A stretch of DNA of 64,000 bases, from positions 100,097 through 164,096 of the forward strand of contig NZ_JAGHRA010000009.1 of the NCBI RefSeq assembly GCF_017744015.1, read 5' to 3'. Each line of letters starts with the position of its first letter. The first letter of the stretch is position 1. The DNA comes from Paracoccus sp. R12_2 (GTDB lineage: Bacteria > Pseudomonadota > Alphaproteobacteria > Rhodobacterales > Rhodobacteraceae). Under the pieces are notes generated by a model. It was not told where the DNA came from. It saw nothing but the letters and a program-made list of their open reading frames with translations, and made no database searches. Below, one piece after another: positions 18,025 to 28,905 of the stretch. Both the position numbers and the translations under genes were made by a program.

Positions 18025-19949
18025 GCCGTTTCCTCTTCCTCCAGCCGGATCAGCGGCGCACCGGCCTCGACCTGATCGCCTGCCGCCGCCAGCACCTCGG
18101 CCACGACGCCGTCGCGGGCGGCGGTCAGGCTGTGTTCCATCTTCATCGCCTCCAGCACCGCCAGACGGTCGCCGGCCTTGACCTGCTGGCCGGCCTCGAC
18201 ATGGACCGATTTCACAAGGCCCGGCATCGGCGACAGCGTCAGCGCCTCGCCGCCCGCAACGGCGTCACGCGCCAGCGGGTCCAGCGGCACCAGCGTCACC
18301 GTCCGGCCGCCGAACACGCTGACACCGGCGCTGTGGCGAACGATGCGGTTGCGGCGCAGCGTGTCGTCCACCCACCAGCGTTCGCCCTGCCAACGCACCT
18401 CATGCGGCGTGCCGTCCAGCGTCACACGCGCCGCCCCCGGTCCCAGCACCTCCACCAGCGCGTCACCGCCATCCCAGGATATCGTGCGGCGCAGCGGCTG
18501 CCACAGCGTCGCGCCGCCCTTGACCGCCGGATCGGCCAGCCCGGCCAGCCCGATCACCGCCAGCGCCCGCGCCCGCGGATCCGGCTCGGCGGCGGCGATC
18601 AGATCATCCAGATCGCGTGCGATCAGGCCCGTATCCACCTGGCCGGCGCGGAACCCGTCATGCCGGGTCAGCGCGATCAGGAAATCCAGATTGGTGACGG
18701 CCCCCGCCACTTCGGTATCGACCAGCGCGGTTTCCAGCGCCCGCAGCGCGACGGCCCGGGTCGGACCGTGGGTAACGATCTTGGCGATCATCGGATCGTA
18801 CCAAGGGCTGATCGTGTCGTCCTGCCGGACGCCGGTTTCGATCCGGGCCCAGTCGGGAAACGCCAGATGCGCCAGCCGTCCGGTCGCGGGCAGGAACCCG
18901 GCAGGCACGTCCTCGGCGTAAAGCCGCGCCTCGAAGGCATGGCCGGTGATGTGCAGATCCTCCTGCCTGGCGGGCAGCGGCTCGCCCGAGGCGACGCGCA
19001 ACTGCCATTCGACAAGGTCGATGCCGGTGATCGCCTCGGTCACCGGATGTTCGACCTGAAGGCGGGTGTTCATCTCCATGAACCAGAAACCGTCTTCGCG
19101 CAGCCCGTCGCTGCCATCGACGATGAATTCGATGGTGCCCGCCCCCTTGTAGCCGATGGCCTCGGCGGCACGGACGGCGGCGGCGCCCATGACCTTGCGG
19201 ATTTCGGGGGTCATGCCGGGGGCCGGCGCTTCCTCGATTACCTTCTGGTGGCGGCGCTGCAACGAGCAATCGCGTTCGAACAGATGCACGGCGCGGTGTC
19301 CGTCGCCGAAGACCTGAACCTCGATATGGCGGGGTTGCAGGATGTATTTCTCGATCAGGACCGAAGGGTTGCCGAAGGCGTTGCGGGCTTCGGACTGTGC
19401 CGACGCCAGCGCATCGGCAAAATCCCGTGCATCGTCGACCCGTCGCATTCCCTTGCCGCCGCCGCCCGCGACCGCCTTGATCAGCACGGGATAGCCGATC
19501 CGACCGGCTTCGGCCTCAAGGTCCGCGGGATCCTGGTTTTCGCCGTGATAGCCCGGCACGACAGGCACGCCGGCCTTTTCCATCAATGCCTTGGCGGCGT
19601 CCTTCAGACCCATTGCGCGGATCGCCCGCGTCGACGGCCCGATGAAAACCAGCCCCGCGGCTTCGACCGCCTGCACGAAATCGGGATTTTCGGACAGGAA
19701 GCCATAGCCGGGATGGATCGCCTGAGCGCCGGTTGCCCGGGCCGCCTCGATGATCGCGTCGCCCCTGAGATAGCTGTCCGAGGGCGCAGGTCCGCCCAGA
19801 TGCACAGCCTCGTCGGCCATCGCGACATGGCGTGCGGCGCGGTCGGCATCCGAAAATACGGCGACCGTCGCGACGCCCATTCGCCGGCAGGTGTCGATGA
19901 CGCGGCAGGCGATTTCGCCGCGATTGGCGATCAGGATCTTCTGGAACAT
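18021..19949 (-). CDS. liuD: 3-methylcrotonyl-CoA carboxylase alpha (biotin) subunit
   Basis: 642 residues. It has a biotin carboxylase domain (ILIANRGEIACRVI start; GGGGKGMRRV ATP loop; EMNTRLQVEHPVTE), a linker BT domain and a C-terminal biotinyl domain with the modified lysine in LEAMKMEHSL. With the beta subunit it carboxylates 3-methylcrotonyl-CoA using ATP and bicarbonate. Neighbouring isovaleryl-CoA dehydrogenase and HMG-CoA lyase select MCC over propionyl- or acetyl-CoA carboxylase. Confidence 0.93.
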   Translation of the reverse strand: MFQKILIANRGEIACRVIDTCRRMGVATVAVFSDADRAARHVAMADEAVHLGGPAPSDSYLRGDAIIEAARATGAQAIHPGYGFLSENPDFVQAVEAAGLVFIGPSTRAIRAMGLKDAAKALMEKAGVPVVPGYHGENQDPADLEAEAGRIGYPVLIKAVAGGGGKGMRRVDDARDFADALASAQSEARNAFGNPSVLIEKYILQPRHIEVQVFGDGHRAVHLFERDCSLQRRHQKVIEEAPAPGMTPEIRKVMGAAAVRAAEAIGYKGAGTIEFIVDGSDGLREDGFWFMEMNTRLQVEHPVTEAITGIDLVEWQLRVASGEPLPARQEDLHITGHAFEARLYAEDVPAGFLPATGRLAHLAFPDWARIETGVRQDDTISPWYDPMIAKIVTHGPTRAVALRALETALVDTEVAGAVTNLDFLIALTRHDGFRAGQVDTGLIARDLDDLIAAAEPDPRARALAVIGLAGLADPAVKGGATLWQPLRRTISWDGGDALVEVLGPGAARVTLDGTPHEVRWQGERWWVDDTLRRNRIVRHSAGVSVFGGRTVTLVPLDPLARDAVAGGEALTLSPMPGLVKSVHVEAGQQVKAGDRLAVLEAMKMEHSLTAARDGVVAEVLAAAGDQVEAGAPLIRLEEEETA

Positions 19950-20151
19950 GTCAGCTCCTGCTGGGAAGGACGAGGGCCGGGGGTTTTACATCCCCGGACC
20001 GCCGTGGGGTATTTGTGCAAAGAAGATGTCATGGCAGGGCATCCTTGCGTCAGCGCAGGCAGGCCACGTCGGAACCGGTCGCCCTCACGATGCGCGTCGC
20101 GCATGCGGATCGTCATATTACGGTCGGACCCGAAGCGGCACATGGCGGCCA
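19950..20151 (-). other. Intergenic spacer between liuB and liuD
   Basis: The 202 bases between the beta- and alpha-subunit genes are unusually long for this operon. They contain a CCCC/GGGG pair bracketing a GC-rich loop (about 19995-20014), then GGGGTATTTGTGCAAAGAAG. A 74-residue minus-strand frame fills most of it but has no recognisable domain. It may be a processing or attenuation site; nothing firm can be said. Confidence 0.35.
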
Positions 20152-21756
<1,605 letters not shown>

Positions 21757-21893
21757 TGGCGGCTCTTTCGCGTTCCGGCTGCGTGGCAGGTTGTCGCAGC
21801 CCGGTCTTCAGGGGCGGTCGGTTGATCTGGATCATGTCCCCCGCAGGCCCCGCGGGTCACAGCGTCATGCGTGAACATCAAAGGAGCCAAGCG

Positions 21894-22511
21894 ATGAACA
21901 TCTCTTGCATCGCAGTCGCAGCCGCGCTTTGTCTGGCTGCCGCCGCGCCGGTTGCCGCGCAACAGGCCGGGGACTGGACGATCGGTCTGGGGATCCACAA
22001 TGTCGATCCGCGATCCGACACCGGTACCCTGGCGGGCGGGACCGTCCCGACCAGAATCGACGACAATACCCGGCCCACGGTCACGGTCGAATATTTCCTG
22101 CGCGACAATCTGGGGGTCGAGCTTCTGGGGGCGCTGCCCTTCAAGCATTCGATCCGCTCGGGCGGCGTGGAAATCGGCACCGTCAAGCATCTGCCGCCGG
22201 TGATCTCGCTGCAGTATCACTTCGACGCCACGCCGCGGTTGAAGCCGTTCGTCGGCGTCGGCGTCAATTTCACCGGCTTCTGGGACGCCGAGGCCAAAGG
22301 GCCGCTGGCGGGCAGCGATCTGCGCGTCAAGAACAGCTGGGGCCTTGCCGCGCATCTGGGTGCCGATTACTGGTTGAACGACCGTTCGGCCCTGCGACTG
22401 GACGCACGCTGGATCGACATCGACCCCGATGTCGAACTGAACGGCGCGCGGATCGGCCAGGTCCAGATCGACCCGGTCGTGATCGGGGCGGCCTATGTCA
22501 TGAAGTTCTAG
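21894..22511 (+). CDS. ompW: OmpW-family outer-membrane protein
   Basis: 205 residues from the ATG at 21894, preceded by AAGGAG at 21881-21886. A signal peptide (CIAVAAALCLAAAAPVAAQQ) is followed by an eight-stranded barrel pattern, with VTVEYFLRDNLGVELLGALPF, HLPPVISLQYHFD and a C-terminal VVIGAAYVMKF ending in Phe, the BAM signal. OmpW proteins are small outer-membrane channels for hydrophobic molecules. It is transcribed against the flow of the leucine operon, splitting it in two. Confidence 0.9.
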   Translation: MNISCIAVAAALCLAAAAPVAAQQAGDWTIGLGIHNVDPRSDTGTLAGGTVPTRIDDNTRPTVTVEYFLRDNLGVELLGALPFKHSIRSGGVEIGTVKHLPPVISLQYHFDATPRLKPFVGVGVNFTGFWDAEAKGPLAGSDLRVKNSWGLAAHLGADYWLNDRSALRLDARWIDIDPDVELNGARIGQVQIDPVVIGAAYVMKF

Positions 22512-22600
22512 CAAAAGACGGCATTCGGGGGAATGTTGACGGCGCATTCCGCAAGGGGTGCGCCGTGTCACAGAAGGCGGTTTCGGGTGCCGCAGCATCG

Positions 22601-23062
22601 TCACCCTCCCTGCATGTCGCGCAGGTCCAGCGCCCGCTGCGCGGTACGCTGCAACCTGCAATAAGCGGCGGCGATGACACGCATGGACCCACCGTCGTAG
22701 CGATCATAGGCCAGGCCACAATCGGCGTCGCGAAACACGATCCAGGCGCGCTGCGCGGACAGCAGCTGTTCGGCCAGCGCCGGACGGTCGGAGAACGTCT
22801 CACGCAGGTTTCCGTATTCGCGGTTCAGGATATCGTCCCACACGGCGTGTTCGGCCATCGCGCATTCGCTGATGCCGACCGTCGTCTGGCCCTGGGGCTG
22901 CGTGGTCTGACAGGTGTCTGCCGCATCGCCGATGCAGGCGGCCGAGGACGGGTCGGATTGCGCGAAGCACGCCTCGACCGCCGATGGGTCGATCATGTCG
23001 TCCTGCGCCATCACACCGGACGGCAACGACATAATCACGGCCATCAGAAAAGCCCGCATCAT
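22601..23062 (-). CDS. LprI-like (DUF1311) secreted protein
   Basis: 153 residues with a signal peptide (MRAFLMAVIMSLPSGVMAQD). The mature part has paired cysteines and the LprI/DUF1311 core: CAMAEHAVWDDILNREYGNL, then LLSAQRAWIVFRDADC and YDGGSMRVIAAAYCRLQRTAQRALDL. Some members inhibit lysozyme; activity here is inferred. Its start overlaps the stop of the acyl-CoA ligase by 4 bases, so it is probably expressed with leucine genes although nothing links it to that pathway. Confidence 0.8.
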   Translation of the reverse strand: MMRAFLMAVIMSLPSGVMAQDDMIDPSAVEACFAQSDPSSAACIGDAADTCQTTQPQGQTTVGISECAMAEHAVWDDILNREYGNLRETFSDRPALAEQLLSAQRAWIVFRDADCGLAYDRYDGGSMRVIAAAYCRLQRTAQRALDLRDMQGG

Positions 23063-24594
23063 TTTTCCTCCTCCGCCAATCGGCGCAGTTCGCGCCGCAT
23101 CACCTTGCCCGTCACCGTCAGCGGCAGGCTGTCCAGAAAGCCGATCTCTCGTGGATAGGAATGCGCCGCCGACAGGCGCTTTGCGTGATCCCGCAGGCGG
23201 GCGGCAAGATCATCGGACGGCGCATAGCCATCGCGCAGGACGACATAGGCCTTGACGATCTCGGTGCGCAGCGGGTCCGGCTTGCCGATCACACCCGCCT
23301 GCGCGACAGCGGGATGCTTCAGCAGACAGTCCTCGATCTCGGAGGGGCCGATGCGATACCCCGATGAGGTGATCACATCGTCGTCGCGTCCGACGAAACG
23401 AATGTAGTCGTCCTCGATCACACCCCGATCGCCGGTCAGCAGCCAGTCGCCGCGAAACTTCTCGGCGGTGGCGTCGGGGCGATTCCAGTATCCCAGCATC
23501 ATGCTTGCCGCACCCTTGCGGATCGCGATGTCACCTTCGGCGTCGCCGGGAACCCCGTCGGCATCGATCACCTGAACGTCAAAGCCCGGCACGGCCTTGC
23601 CGATCGCGCCGGGCCGCGGCGCGAACAGCGATCCGGCCGAACTGGCGACCATATTGCATTCGGTCTGGCCGTAGAATTCGTTGATCGTCAGGCCGAAGGC
23701 GCGCCGGCCCCAGTCCAGCATCTCGGCGCCCAGGGTCTCGCCGCCGCTGGCAACGCTGCGAAGGCCGGAAATCGTCACCTCGCCTGCCTTCAGCATCTTC
23801 AGCGCAGTGGGCGGGAAGAACACGTTTCGCACCCCGCAATCAGCGATCAGGCGGCGCGCCGTATCGGCGTCGAATTTGGGCATGCGCGCGGCGACGACCG
23901 GAACGCCAAGCGCCAGCCCCGGCATCAGCACATCGAACAGGCCGCCGATCCAGGCCCAATCCGCCGGAGTCCACAGGCAGTCGCCCGGCTGGCCCAGAAG
24001 GTCATGGCTCATCCCCACCCCGGGCAGATGGCCGGTCAGGACGCGATGGCCATGCAGCGCCCCTTTCGGCGCACCGGTGGTGCCCGACGTATAGATGATG
24101 ACAGCAGGATCGTCGGGGCCGGTGTCGCGGGTCGCGAAACCGGGGGCCTCGGTCAGACCGTCCTCGGGCACGATCACCCGCAGATCGGGAAAGTCGCGCA
24201 GCATGTCACGGCCTTCGGGATCGGCGATGACCGTCCTCACCCCGGCATCGCGCAACCGCAGTTCCAGCGCGTCCGGCCCGAACAGCTTGAACAGCGGGAC
24301 CGAAATCGCCGCCGATTTCCAGATTGCCAGATGCGCGGCGGCGGTCCATGCCGACTGGGTGCGCAGCACTGCCACGCGCTCGCCCCGTTCGGCATCCAGC
24401 GCGACGGCGAGGCGCGCGGTCATCGTGGCCAGTTCACCGAACCTGACCGGGCGCGGCGCCCCGTCATATTCTATCAGCGCCACCTGCCCTTCGGGATGCG
24501 AGAGGCATTGATCGGCCATGTTCAGGCGAGCCGGCAGGTTCCAGCGGAACCCGTCGCGCATCGCCTGATAGTCGGGACCGTCCGGCATCCTCAT
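23059..24594 (-). CDS. AMP-binding acyl-CoA synthetase of the leucine cluster
   Basis: 511 residues of the acyl-CoA synthetase/adenylate-forming family. The P-loop-like motif IIYTSGTTGAPKGALHGH, the NEFYGQTECNMV aromatic/ATP motif, the hinge GRDDDVITSSGYRIGPSEIE and the C-terminal catalytic lysine in LPLTVTGKVMRREL are all present. It would activate a short- or medium-chain acid, such as isovalerate or acetoacetate, to its CoA ester. The exact acid is not readable. It lies 43 bases downstream of isovaleryl-CoA dehydrogenase. Confidence 0.85.
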   Translation of the reverse strand: MRMPDGPDYQAMRDGFRWNLPARLNMADQCLSHPEGQVALIEYDGAPRPVRFGELATMTARLAVALDAERGERVAVLRTQSAWTAAAHLAIWKSAAISVPLFKLFGPDALELRLRDAGVRTVIADPEGRDMLRDFPDLRVIVPEDGLTEAPGFATRDTGPDDPAVIIYTSGTTGAPKGALHGHRVLTGHLPGVGMSHDLLGQPGDCLWTPADWAWIGGLFDVLMPGLALGVPVVAARMPKFDADTARRLIADCGVRNVFFPPTALKMLKAGEVTISGLRSVASGGETLGAEMLDWGRRAFGLTINEFYGQTECNMVASSAGSLFAPRPGAIGKAVPGFDVQVIDADGVPGDAEGDIAIRKGAASMMLGYWNRPDATAEKFRGDWLLTGDRGVIEDDYIRFVGRDDDVITSSGYRIGPSEIEDCLLKHPAVAQAGVIGKPDPLRTEIVKAYVVLRDGYAPSDDLAARLRDHAKRLSAAHSYPREIGFLDSLPLTVTGKVMRRELRRLAEEEK

Positions 24595-24637
24595 CGCTTC
24601 CCCCTATGGCCACGCCCCGCGGCGCGGCCTTCCGGCC

Positions 24638-25798
24638 TCAGACCAGGTTCATCAGTTCCCGGCCGATCAGCATGCGGCGGATCTCGCTGGTACCTGCGCC
24701 GATCTCCATCAGCTTGGCATCGCGGAACAACCGGCTGACGACGCTGTCGTTCAGGAAACCGGCCCCGCCAAGCGCCTGGACCGCCTGATGCGACTGCACC
24801 ATCGCCTGTTCGCTGCAGTACAGCACCGCGCCTGCCGCGTCCTGCCGCGTGACCTTGCCCGCATCGCAGGCCCGCGCCACGTCATAGAGATAGGCCCGCG
24901 AGGTGTTCAGCGCGACATACATGTCGGCGATCTTGGCCTGCATCAGCTGGAACGATCCGATCGGCTGTCCGAATTGCTTGCGGTCGCGGATATAGGGCAT
25001 GACCTCATCCAGACAGGCGGCCATGATGCCGGTGCCGATCCCGGACAGGACGACACGCTCGTAATCCAGACCCGACATCAGCACGCGCACGCCGCGGCCT
25101 TCATCGCCCAACACGTTCTCGAACGGGATCTCGCAATCCTCGAAGATCAACTCGCCCGTGTTGGACCCGCGCATCCCCAGCTTGTCGAAATGCGGGCTGG
25201 TCGAGAATCCCTTCATGCCGCGTTCCACGATGAAGGCGGTGATGCCCTTGCTGCCCGCATCCGGGTCGGTCTTGGCATAGACGATCAGCGTCTGCGCGTC
25301 GGGGGCGTTGGTGATCCAGTACTTGTTGCCGTTCAGGACATAGCGGTCATTCTTCTTGTCGGCCCGCAGCTTCATGCCGACCACGTCGCTGCCCGCCCCT
25401 TCCTCGGACATGGCCAGCGCGCCGACGGCCTTGCCGCTGCACAGGTCGGGCAGGTATTTGGCCCGCTGTTCATCGGTGCCGTTCAGCTTGATCTGGTTCA
25501 CGCACAGGTTGGAATGCGCACCATAGGACAGGCTGACGCTGGCGCTGGCCCGCGCGATTTCCTCGGTCGCGATGACATGCGCCAGATAGCCCATGCCACT
25601 GCCGCCCCAGGCTTCGGGCACGGTGATCCCCAGAAGGCCAAGTTCGCCCATCTCGGTCCACAATTCGTTCGGAAACTCGTTCCGGCGGTCCACCTCGGCG
25701 GCAAGCGGCTTGACCCGCTCTTGCGCCCACCGATGCACCATCTCGCGAAGCGCGTTCACGTCTTCGCCCAGATCGAACTCCATGCCCTGCGTGAACAT
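24638..25798 (-). CDS. liuA: Isovaleryl-CoA dehydrogenase
   Basis: 386 residues of the acyl-CoA dehydrogenase family. FAD-binding blocks [18 protein letters not shown] and [17 protein letters not shown] are present. The catalytic glutamate is in the isovaleryl-type position, [10 protein letters not shown], and the usual C-terminal Glu is replaced in [12 protein letters not shown], which distinguishes this enzyme from medium- and short-chain dehydrogenases. The start at 25798 has a GGAGGAGG ribosome-binding site. It heads the upstream liu operon. Confidence 0.94.
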   Translation of the reverse strand: MFTQGMEFDLGEDVNALREMVHRWAQERVKPLAAEVDRRNEFPNELWTEMGELGLLGITVPEAWGGSGMGYLAHVIATEEIARASASVSLSYGAHSNLCVNQIKLNGTDEQRAKYLPDLCSGKAVGALAMSEEGAGSDVVGMKLRADKKNDRYVLNGNKYWITNAPDAQTLIVYAKTDPDAGSKGITAFIVERGMKGFSTSPHFDKLGMRGSNTGELIFEDCEIPFENVLGDEGRGVRVLMSGLDYERVVLSGIGTGIMAACLDEVMPYIRDRKQFGQPIGSFQLMQAKIADMYVALNTSRAYLYDVARACDAGKVTRQDAAGAVLYCSEQAMVQSHQAVQALGGAGFLNDSVVSRLFRDAKLMEIGAGTSEIRRMLIGRELMNLV

Positions 25799-25821
25799 CG
25801 AGAAGCCTCCTCCCGGTTTAT

Positions 25822-25835
25822 TGAACGTACGTTCA
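25822..25835. promoter_or_regulatory. Perfect 14-bp TetR-type operator upstream of liuA
   Basis: TGAACGTACGTTCA is its own reverse complement and lies 24 bases from the liuA start. Palindromes of this form are typical TetR-family operators controlling acyl-CoA catabolism. No TetR gene is adjacent; the only TetR in the window is at 48.2-48.8 kb. Confidence 0.65.
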
Positions 25836-25983
25836 TTTAATGCCCATTTACGGCATCCACGTCACGCCCGTCAAGCAAAGCCTGCGCCGGAACGGCGGAT
25901 GCGTCAACACGGGACGGCTTGCCCACGGCCTCATGGCGCGACATGGTCGCGCGGCCGGAACGATGCAGAGAAAAAGCCGCAAC

Positions 25984-26526
25984 ATGACCCGATTGCTGAT
26001 CCTGCGGCACGCCGCGCCGCTGACCGGCGGACGCCTTGCCGGACGGAGGGATGTCGATGCAGATTGCAGCGACGCGGCTGCCTTCGACTGGATCCGCGCC
26101 CGGATCGGGCAGATCGGGCATGTTCTCAGCAGCCCGGCGCGACGCTGCCTTCAGACGGCCGAGGCGTTGTCGATGCCGCCCCACGCCACAAGCGAGGCGC
26201 TGTGGGAACAGGATTACGGCGCATGGGAGGGACTGGCCTATGGCGATCTGCCCGATCTGGGCCCCCTGCCCCCGGCCCGGCTGGCGCAGCACCGTCCCGA
26301 TGGCGGCGAAAGCTTTGACGACATGGCCGCGCGGGTCCTGACCGAGCTGCGCGGGATCGACCGCGATACGCTGATCGTCGGGCACGCGGGCACGGTCCGC
26401 GCGGCCCTGTCTATGGTCGTCGGACCGGCGGCGCTGTCATTTGCCGTAGCACCACTGTCGCTGACGGTGCTGCGCCGCGCCGGCGACGAATGGGCGGTCG
26501 AATTCGTCAACGTCACCGCGCCATGA
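25984..26526 (+). CDS. Histidine phosphatase, probably alpha-ribazole phosphatase (CobC-like)
   Basis: 180 residues from the ATG at 25984. The phosphohistidine motif is LLILRHAAPL, with RHA in place of the commoner RHG, and the second histidine is in IVGHAGTVRAAL. The LSSPARRCLQTAEAL block is also conserved. The stop overlaps the start of cobD (ATGA), so the likely role is dephosphorylation of alpha-ribazole phosphate or adenosylcobalamin phosphate in B12 assembly. A more general phosphatase role is not excluded. No cobalamin riboswitch box was found upstream. Confidence 0.75.
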   Translation: MTRLLILRHAAPLTGGRLAGRRDVDADCSDAAAFDWIRARIGQIGHVLSSPARRCLQTAEALSMPPHATSEALWEQDYGAWEGLAYGDLPDLGPLPPARLAQHRPDGGESFDDMAARVLTELRGIDRDTLIVGHAGTVRAALSMVVGPAALSFAVAPLSLTVLRRAGDEWAVEFVNVTAP

Positions 26527-27428
26527 TGCCGCTTGTCCCCCTGATCGCACTTGCGCTGGATGCCGTCATCGGCTGGCCGGACGGGGTCTATCGCCGGATC
26601 GGGCATCCCGTGACGTGGCTGGGACGGTTGATCGTGGCGCTGGATCAGCGGATGAACCGCGGCAAGGCGCGGTTCTGGCGCGGGATGGCTGCAAGCCTGC
26701 TGGTGATCGCCGCCGCGACCCTTCCGGCGATCATTTTGCAGGATATGCTGGGGGCGTGGCTGGCGGGCATTCTTGCCTGGCCGTTGGTCGCCGCGCGGTC
26801 CCTGCACGATCATGTCCGTGCCGTGGCGCGACCATTGCTGAAGGGTGAACTTGCCGCGGCCCGGCAGGCCACCGCGATGATCGTCGGTCGTGACGTGAGC
26901 CAAGCGGATGAGGCCGCGCTGGCCCGCGCCAGCATCGAAAGCCTGGCCGAAAACGCTTCGGACGGGGTGGTGGCGCCGCTGGTCTGGGCGGCAATCGCGG
27001 GACTGCCGGGGATCGCTGCCTACAAGGCGATCAACACGCTGGATTCGATGATCGGTCACCTGACCCCGCGCCATGCCGAATTCGGCCGCTTTGCCGCGCG
27101 GCTGGACGATGTCGTAAACTGGCTGCCCGCGCGGCTGACGGCGGTGCTGATCGCGCTGTGCCGCGGCGGCGCGGCATGGACGGCTGCGCGGCGCGACGCG
27201 GGCGCGCACCGGTCGCCGAATGCCGGCTGGCCCGAGGGCGCGATGGCGGGTGCCCTGGGCGTGCGCCTGTCCGGCCCGCGCATCTATGCCGACCGGATCG
27301 CGGACGAGCCGTGGCTGAACGGCGGCGCGCCCGATCCCGTCGCCGCCGATATCGACCGGGCGCTGGCGATCTATCGCCGCACGATATGGCTGCTGGCGGG
27401 GGGGCTTACGCTGCTGGTCCTGATCTGA
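26523..27428 (+). CDS. cobD: Adenosylcobinamide-phosphate synthase (CobD/CbiB)
   Basis: 301 residues of a multi-span membrane protein. The conserved blocks DAVIGWPDGVYRRIGHPVTW, SIESLAENASDGVVAPLVWA and YKAINTLDSMIGH are typical of CbiB, which attaches aminopropanol phosphate to adenosylcobyric acid. It overlaps the upstream phosphatase by 4 bases. Its 3' end overlaps the convergent tctA by 23 bases. The rest of the cobalamin genes are not in the window. Confidence 0.92.
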   Translation: MMPLVPLIALALDAVIGWPDGVYRRIGHPVTWLGRLIVALDQRMNRGKARFWRGMAASLLVIAAATLPAIILQDMLGAWLAGILAWPLVAARSLHDHVRAVARPLLKGELAAARQATAMIVGRDVSQADEAALARASIESLAENASDGVVAPLVWAAIAGLPGIAAYKAINTLDSMIGHLTPRHAEFGRFAARLDDVVNWLPARLTAVLIALCRGGAAWTAARRDAGAHRSPNAGWPEGAMAGALGVRLSGPRIYADRIADEPWLNGGAPDPVAADIDRALAIYRRTIWLLAGGLTLLVLI

Positions 27429-28905
27429 ACCGCCGCCACGCGCCCCACAGCGACGATCCGATCAGCGCCAGCGTCGCGACGACGAACACCGCCGAGATCG
27501 GCCGTTCCAGAAACACCACCGGATCGCCACGAGAGATCAGCATGGCGCGGCGCAGATTGGTCTCGATCAGCGGTCCCAACACGAAACCCAGCAGCAGCAG
27601 CGCCGGGTTGAACCGGGCCAGCGCCAACAGATAGCCCAAGGCCCCGATCACCGCGACGGCGGCGATGTCGAAGCCTGATCCGCGCACCGAATAGACGCCA
27701 AGGCAGACGAACACGATGATGGCCGGGTACAGCCAGCGAAACGGAATGCGCAGCATCGACACCCAGATGCCGATCAGCGGCAGGTTCAGAATCAGCAGCA
27801 ACAGGTTGCCGATCCCGAAACTGACGACCAGGCCCCAGAACATCTCGGGCCGGGCCTCCAGCATCAGCGGGCCGGGCTGGACACCGTGGATCACCAGCGC
27901 GCCCAGCATCAGCGCCATGATCGGATCGCCCGGAATTCCCAGAGTCAGCGTCGGCACGAAGGCCGAGATGGCGGCGGAATTGTTCGCGGCTTCCGGACCT
28001 GCGACACCTTCGACGGCGCCCTCGCCGAACCTTTCGGGACGGCGGGCGATGCGCCGCTCCATCGCGTAGGACAGGAATGACGAGATCGTCGAACCTGTGC
28101 CGGGCAGCGCGCCGAAGAAACTGCCAAGTGCACCGCCACGGGCGATGGGTCCGGGCATGCGCCGCAGATCGTCGCGCGTCGGCAGCAACTGGCGCAGGCT
28201 GACATGGGGCGGGCTGCCCTTGCGTTCGGCGCTGGTGATGTTGCCGATGATCTCGGCCACGCCGAACAGCCCCATGGCGAGTGCGACAAGGTTGATGCCG
28301 TCCAGAAGCTCGGTCCGGCCGAAGGTCAGGCGCGCGACGCCGCTGTTCACGTCGGTTCCGACGCAGCCAAGGATCAGGCCCAGCACCACCATCGCGAAGG
28401 CCTTGGACGGTCGCTTGGCGCCGATGGTCGAGGCCGCGACAAGGCCCAGCACCATCATCGCCGCGTAATCGGCCGCACCAAAGCTGGTCGCCGCCCGCGA
28501 CAGGAAGCCAGCCAGCAGAACCAGGACCACGATCCCGATGATCGAACCGCAGAAGGACGCCACCATCGACGCGAACAGCGCGACGCCCGCGCGTCCCTGA
28601 CGCGCCATCGGATATCCGTCCAGCGAGGTGACCGCCGATTGCGGGGTGCCGGGCAGACGCAAGAGGATCGAGGCGACGGCCCCGCCATACTGCGCCCCGT
28701 AATAGACTCCGCCCAGCATGATCAGCGCAGCTTCCGGGGTGATGTAATAGGTGATCGGCAGCAGCAGCGAAATCGCCGCCATCGCGCCGATCCCGGGCAG
28801 CACGCCTATAAAGGTGCCCATCACGACGCCAAGCACGCAATAGATCAGGATGTCCGGCCGCAATGCAACCGTCAGCCCGTAAAGAAGTCCTTCAAGCGTC
28901 GTCAT
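27406..28905 (-). CDS. tctA: Tripartite tricarboxylate transporter large membrane subunit TctA
   Basis: 499 residues from the ATG at 28905. About twelve membrane spans are predicted. The TctA hallmark blocks GVLPGIGAMAAISLLLPITY and PGTGSTISSFLSYAMERR are both present. TctA is the channel subunit of an ion-coupled carboxylate importer that works with TctB and the periplasmic binding protein TctC. The start overlaps the tctB stop (ATGA). A longer frame to 29169 only reads through tctB. Confidence 0.93.
   Translation of the reverse strand: MTTLEGLLYGLTVALRPDILIYCVLGVVMGTFIGVLPGIGAMAAISLLLPITYYITPEAALIMLGGVYYGAQYGGAVASILLRLPGTPQSAVTSLDGYPMARQGRAGVALFASMVASFCGSIIGIVVLVLLAGFLSRAATSFGAADYAAMMVLGLVAASTIGAKRPSKAFAMVVLGLILGCVGTDVNSGVARLTFGRTELLDGINLVALAMGLFGVAEIIGNITSAERKGSPPHVSLRQLLPTRDDLRRMPGPIARGGALGSFFGALPGTGSTISSFLSYAMERRIARRPERFGEGAVEGVAGPEAANNSAAISAFVPTLTLGIPGDPIMALMLGALVIHGVQPGPLMLEARPEMFWGLVVSFGIGNLLLLILNLPLIGIWVSMLRIPFRWLYPAIIVFVCLGVYSVRGSGFDIAAVAVIGALGYLLALARFNPALLLLGFVLGPLIETNLRRAMLISRGDPVVFLERPISAVFVVATLALIGSSLWGAWRRFRSGPAA

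Noticed and set aside
25836..25983. Cobalamin riboswitch upstream of the CobC-like gene
   Set aside because: Looked for the B12 box and other conserved parts on both strands; none found.
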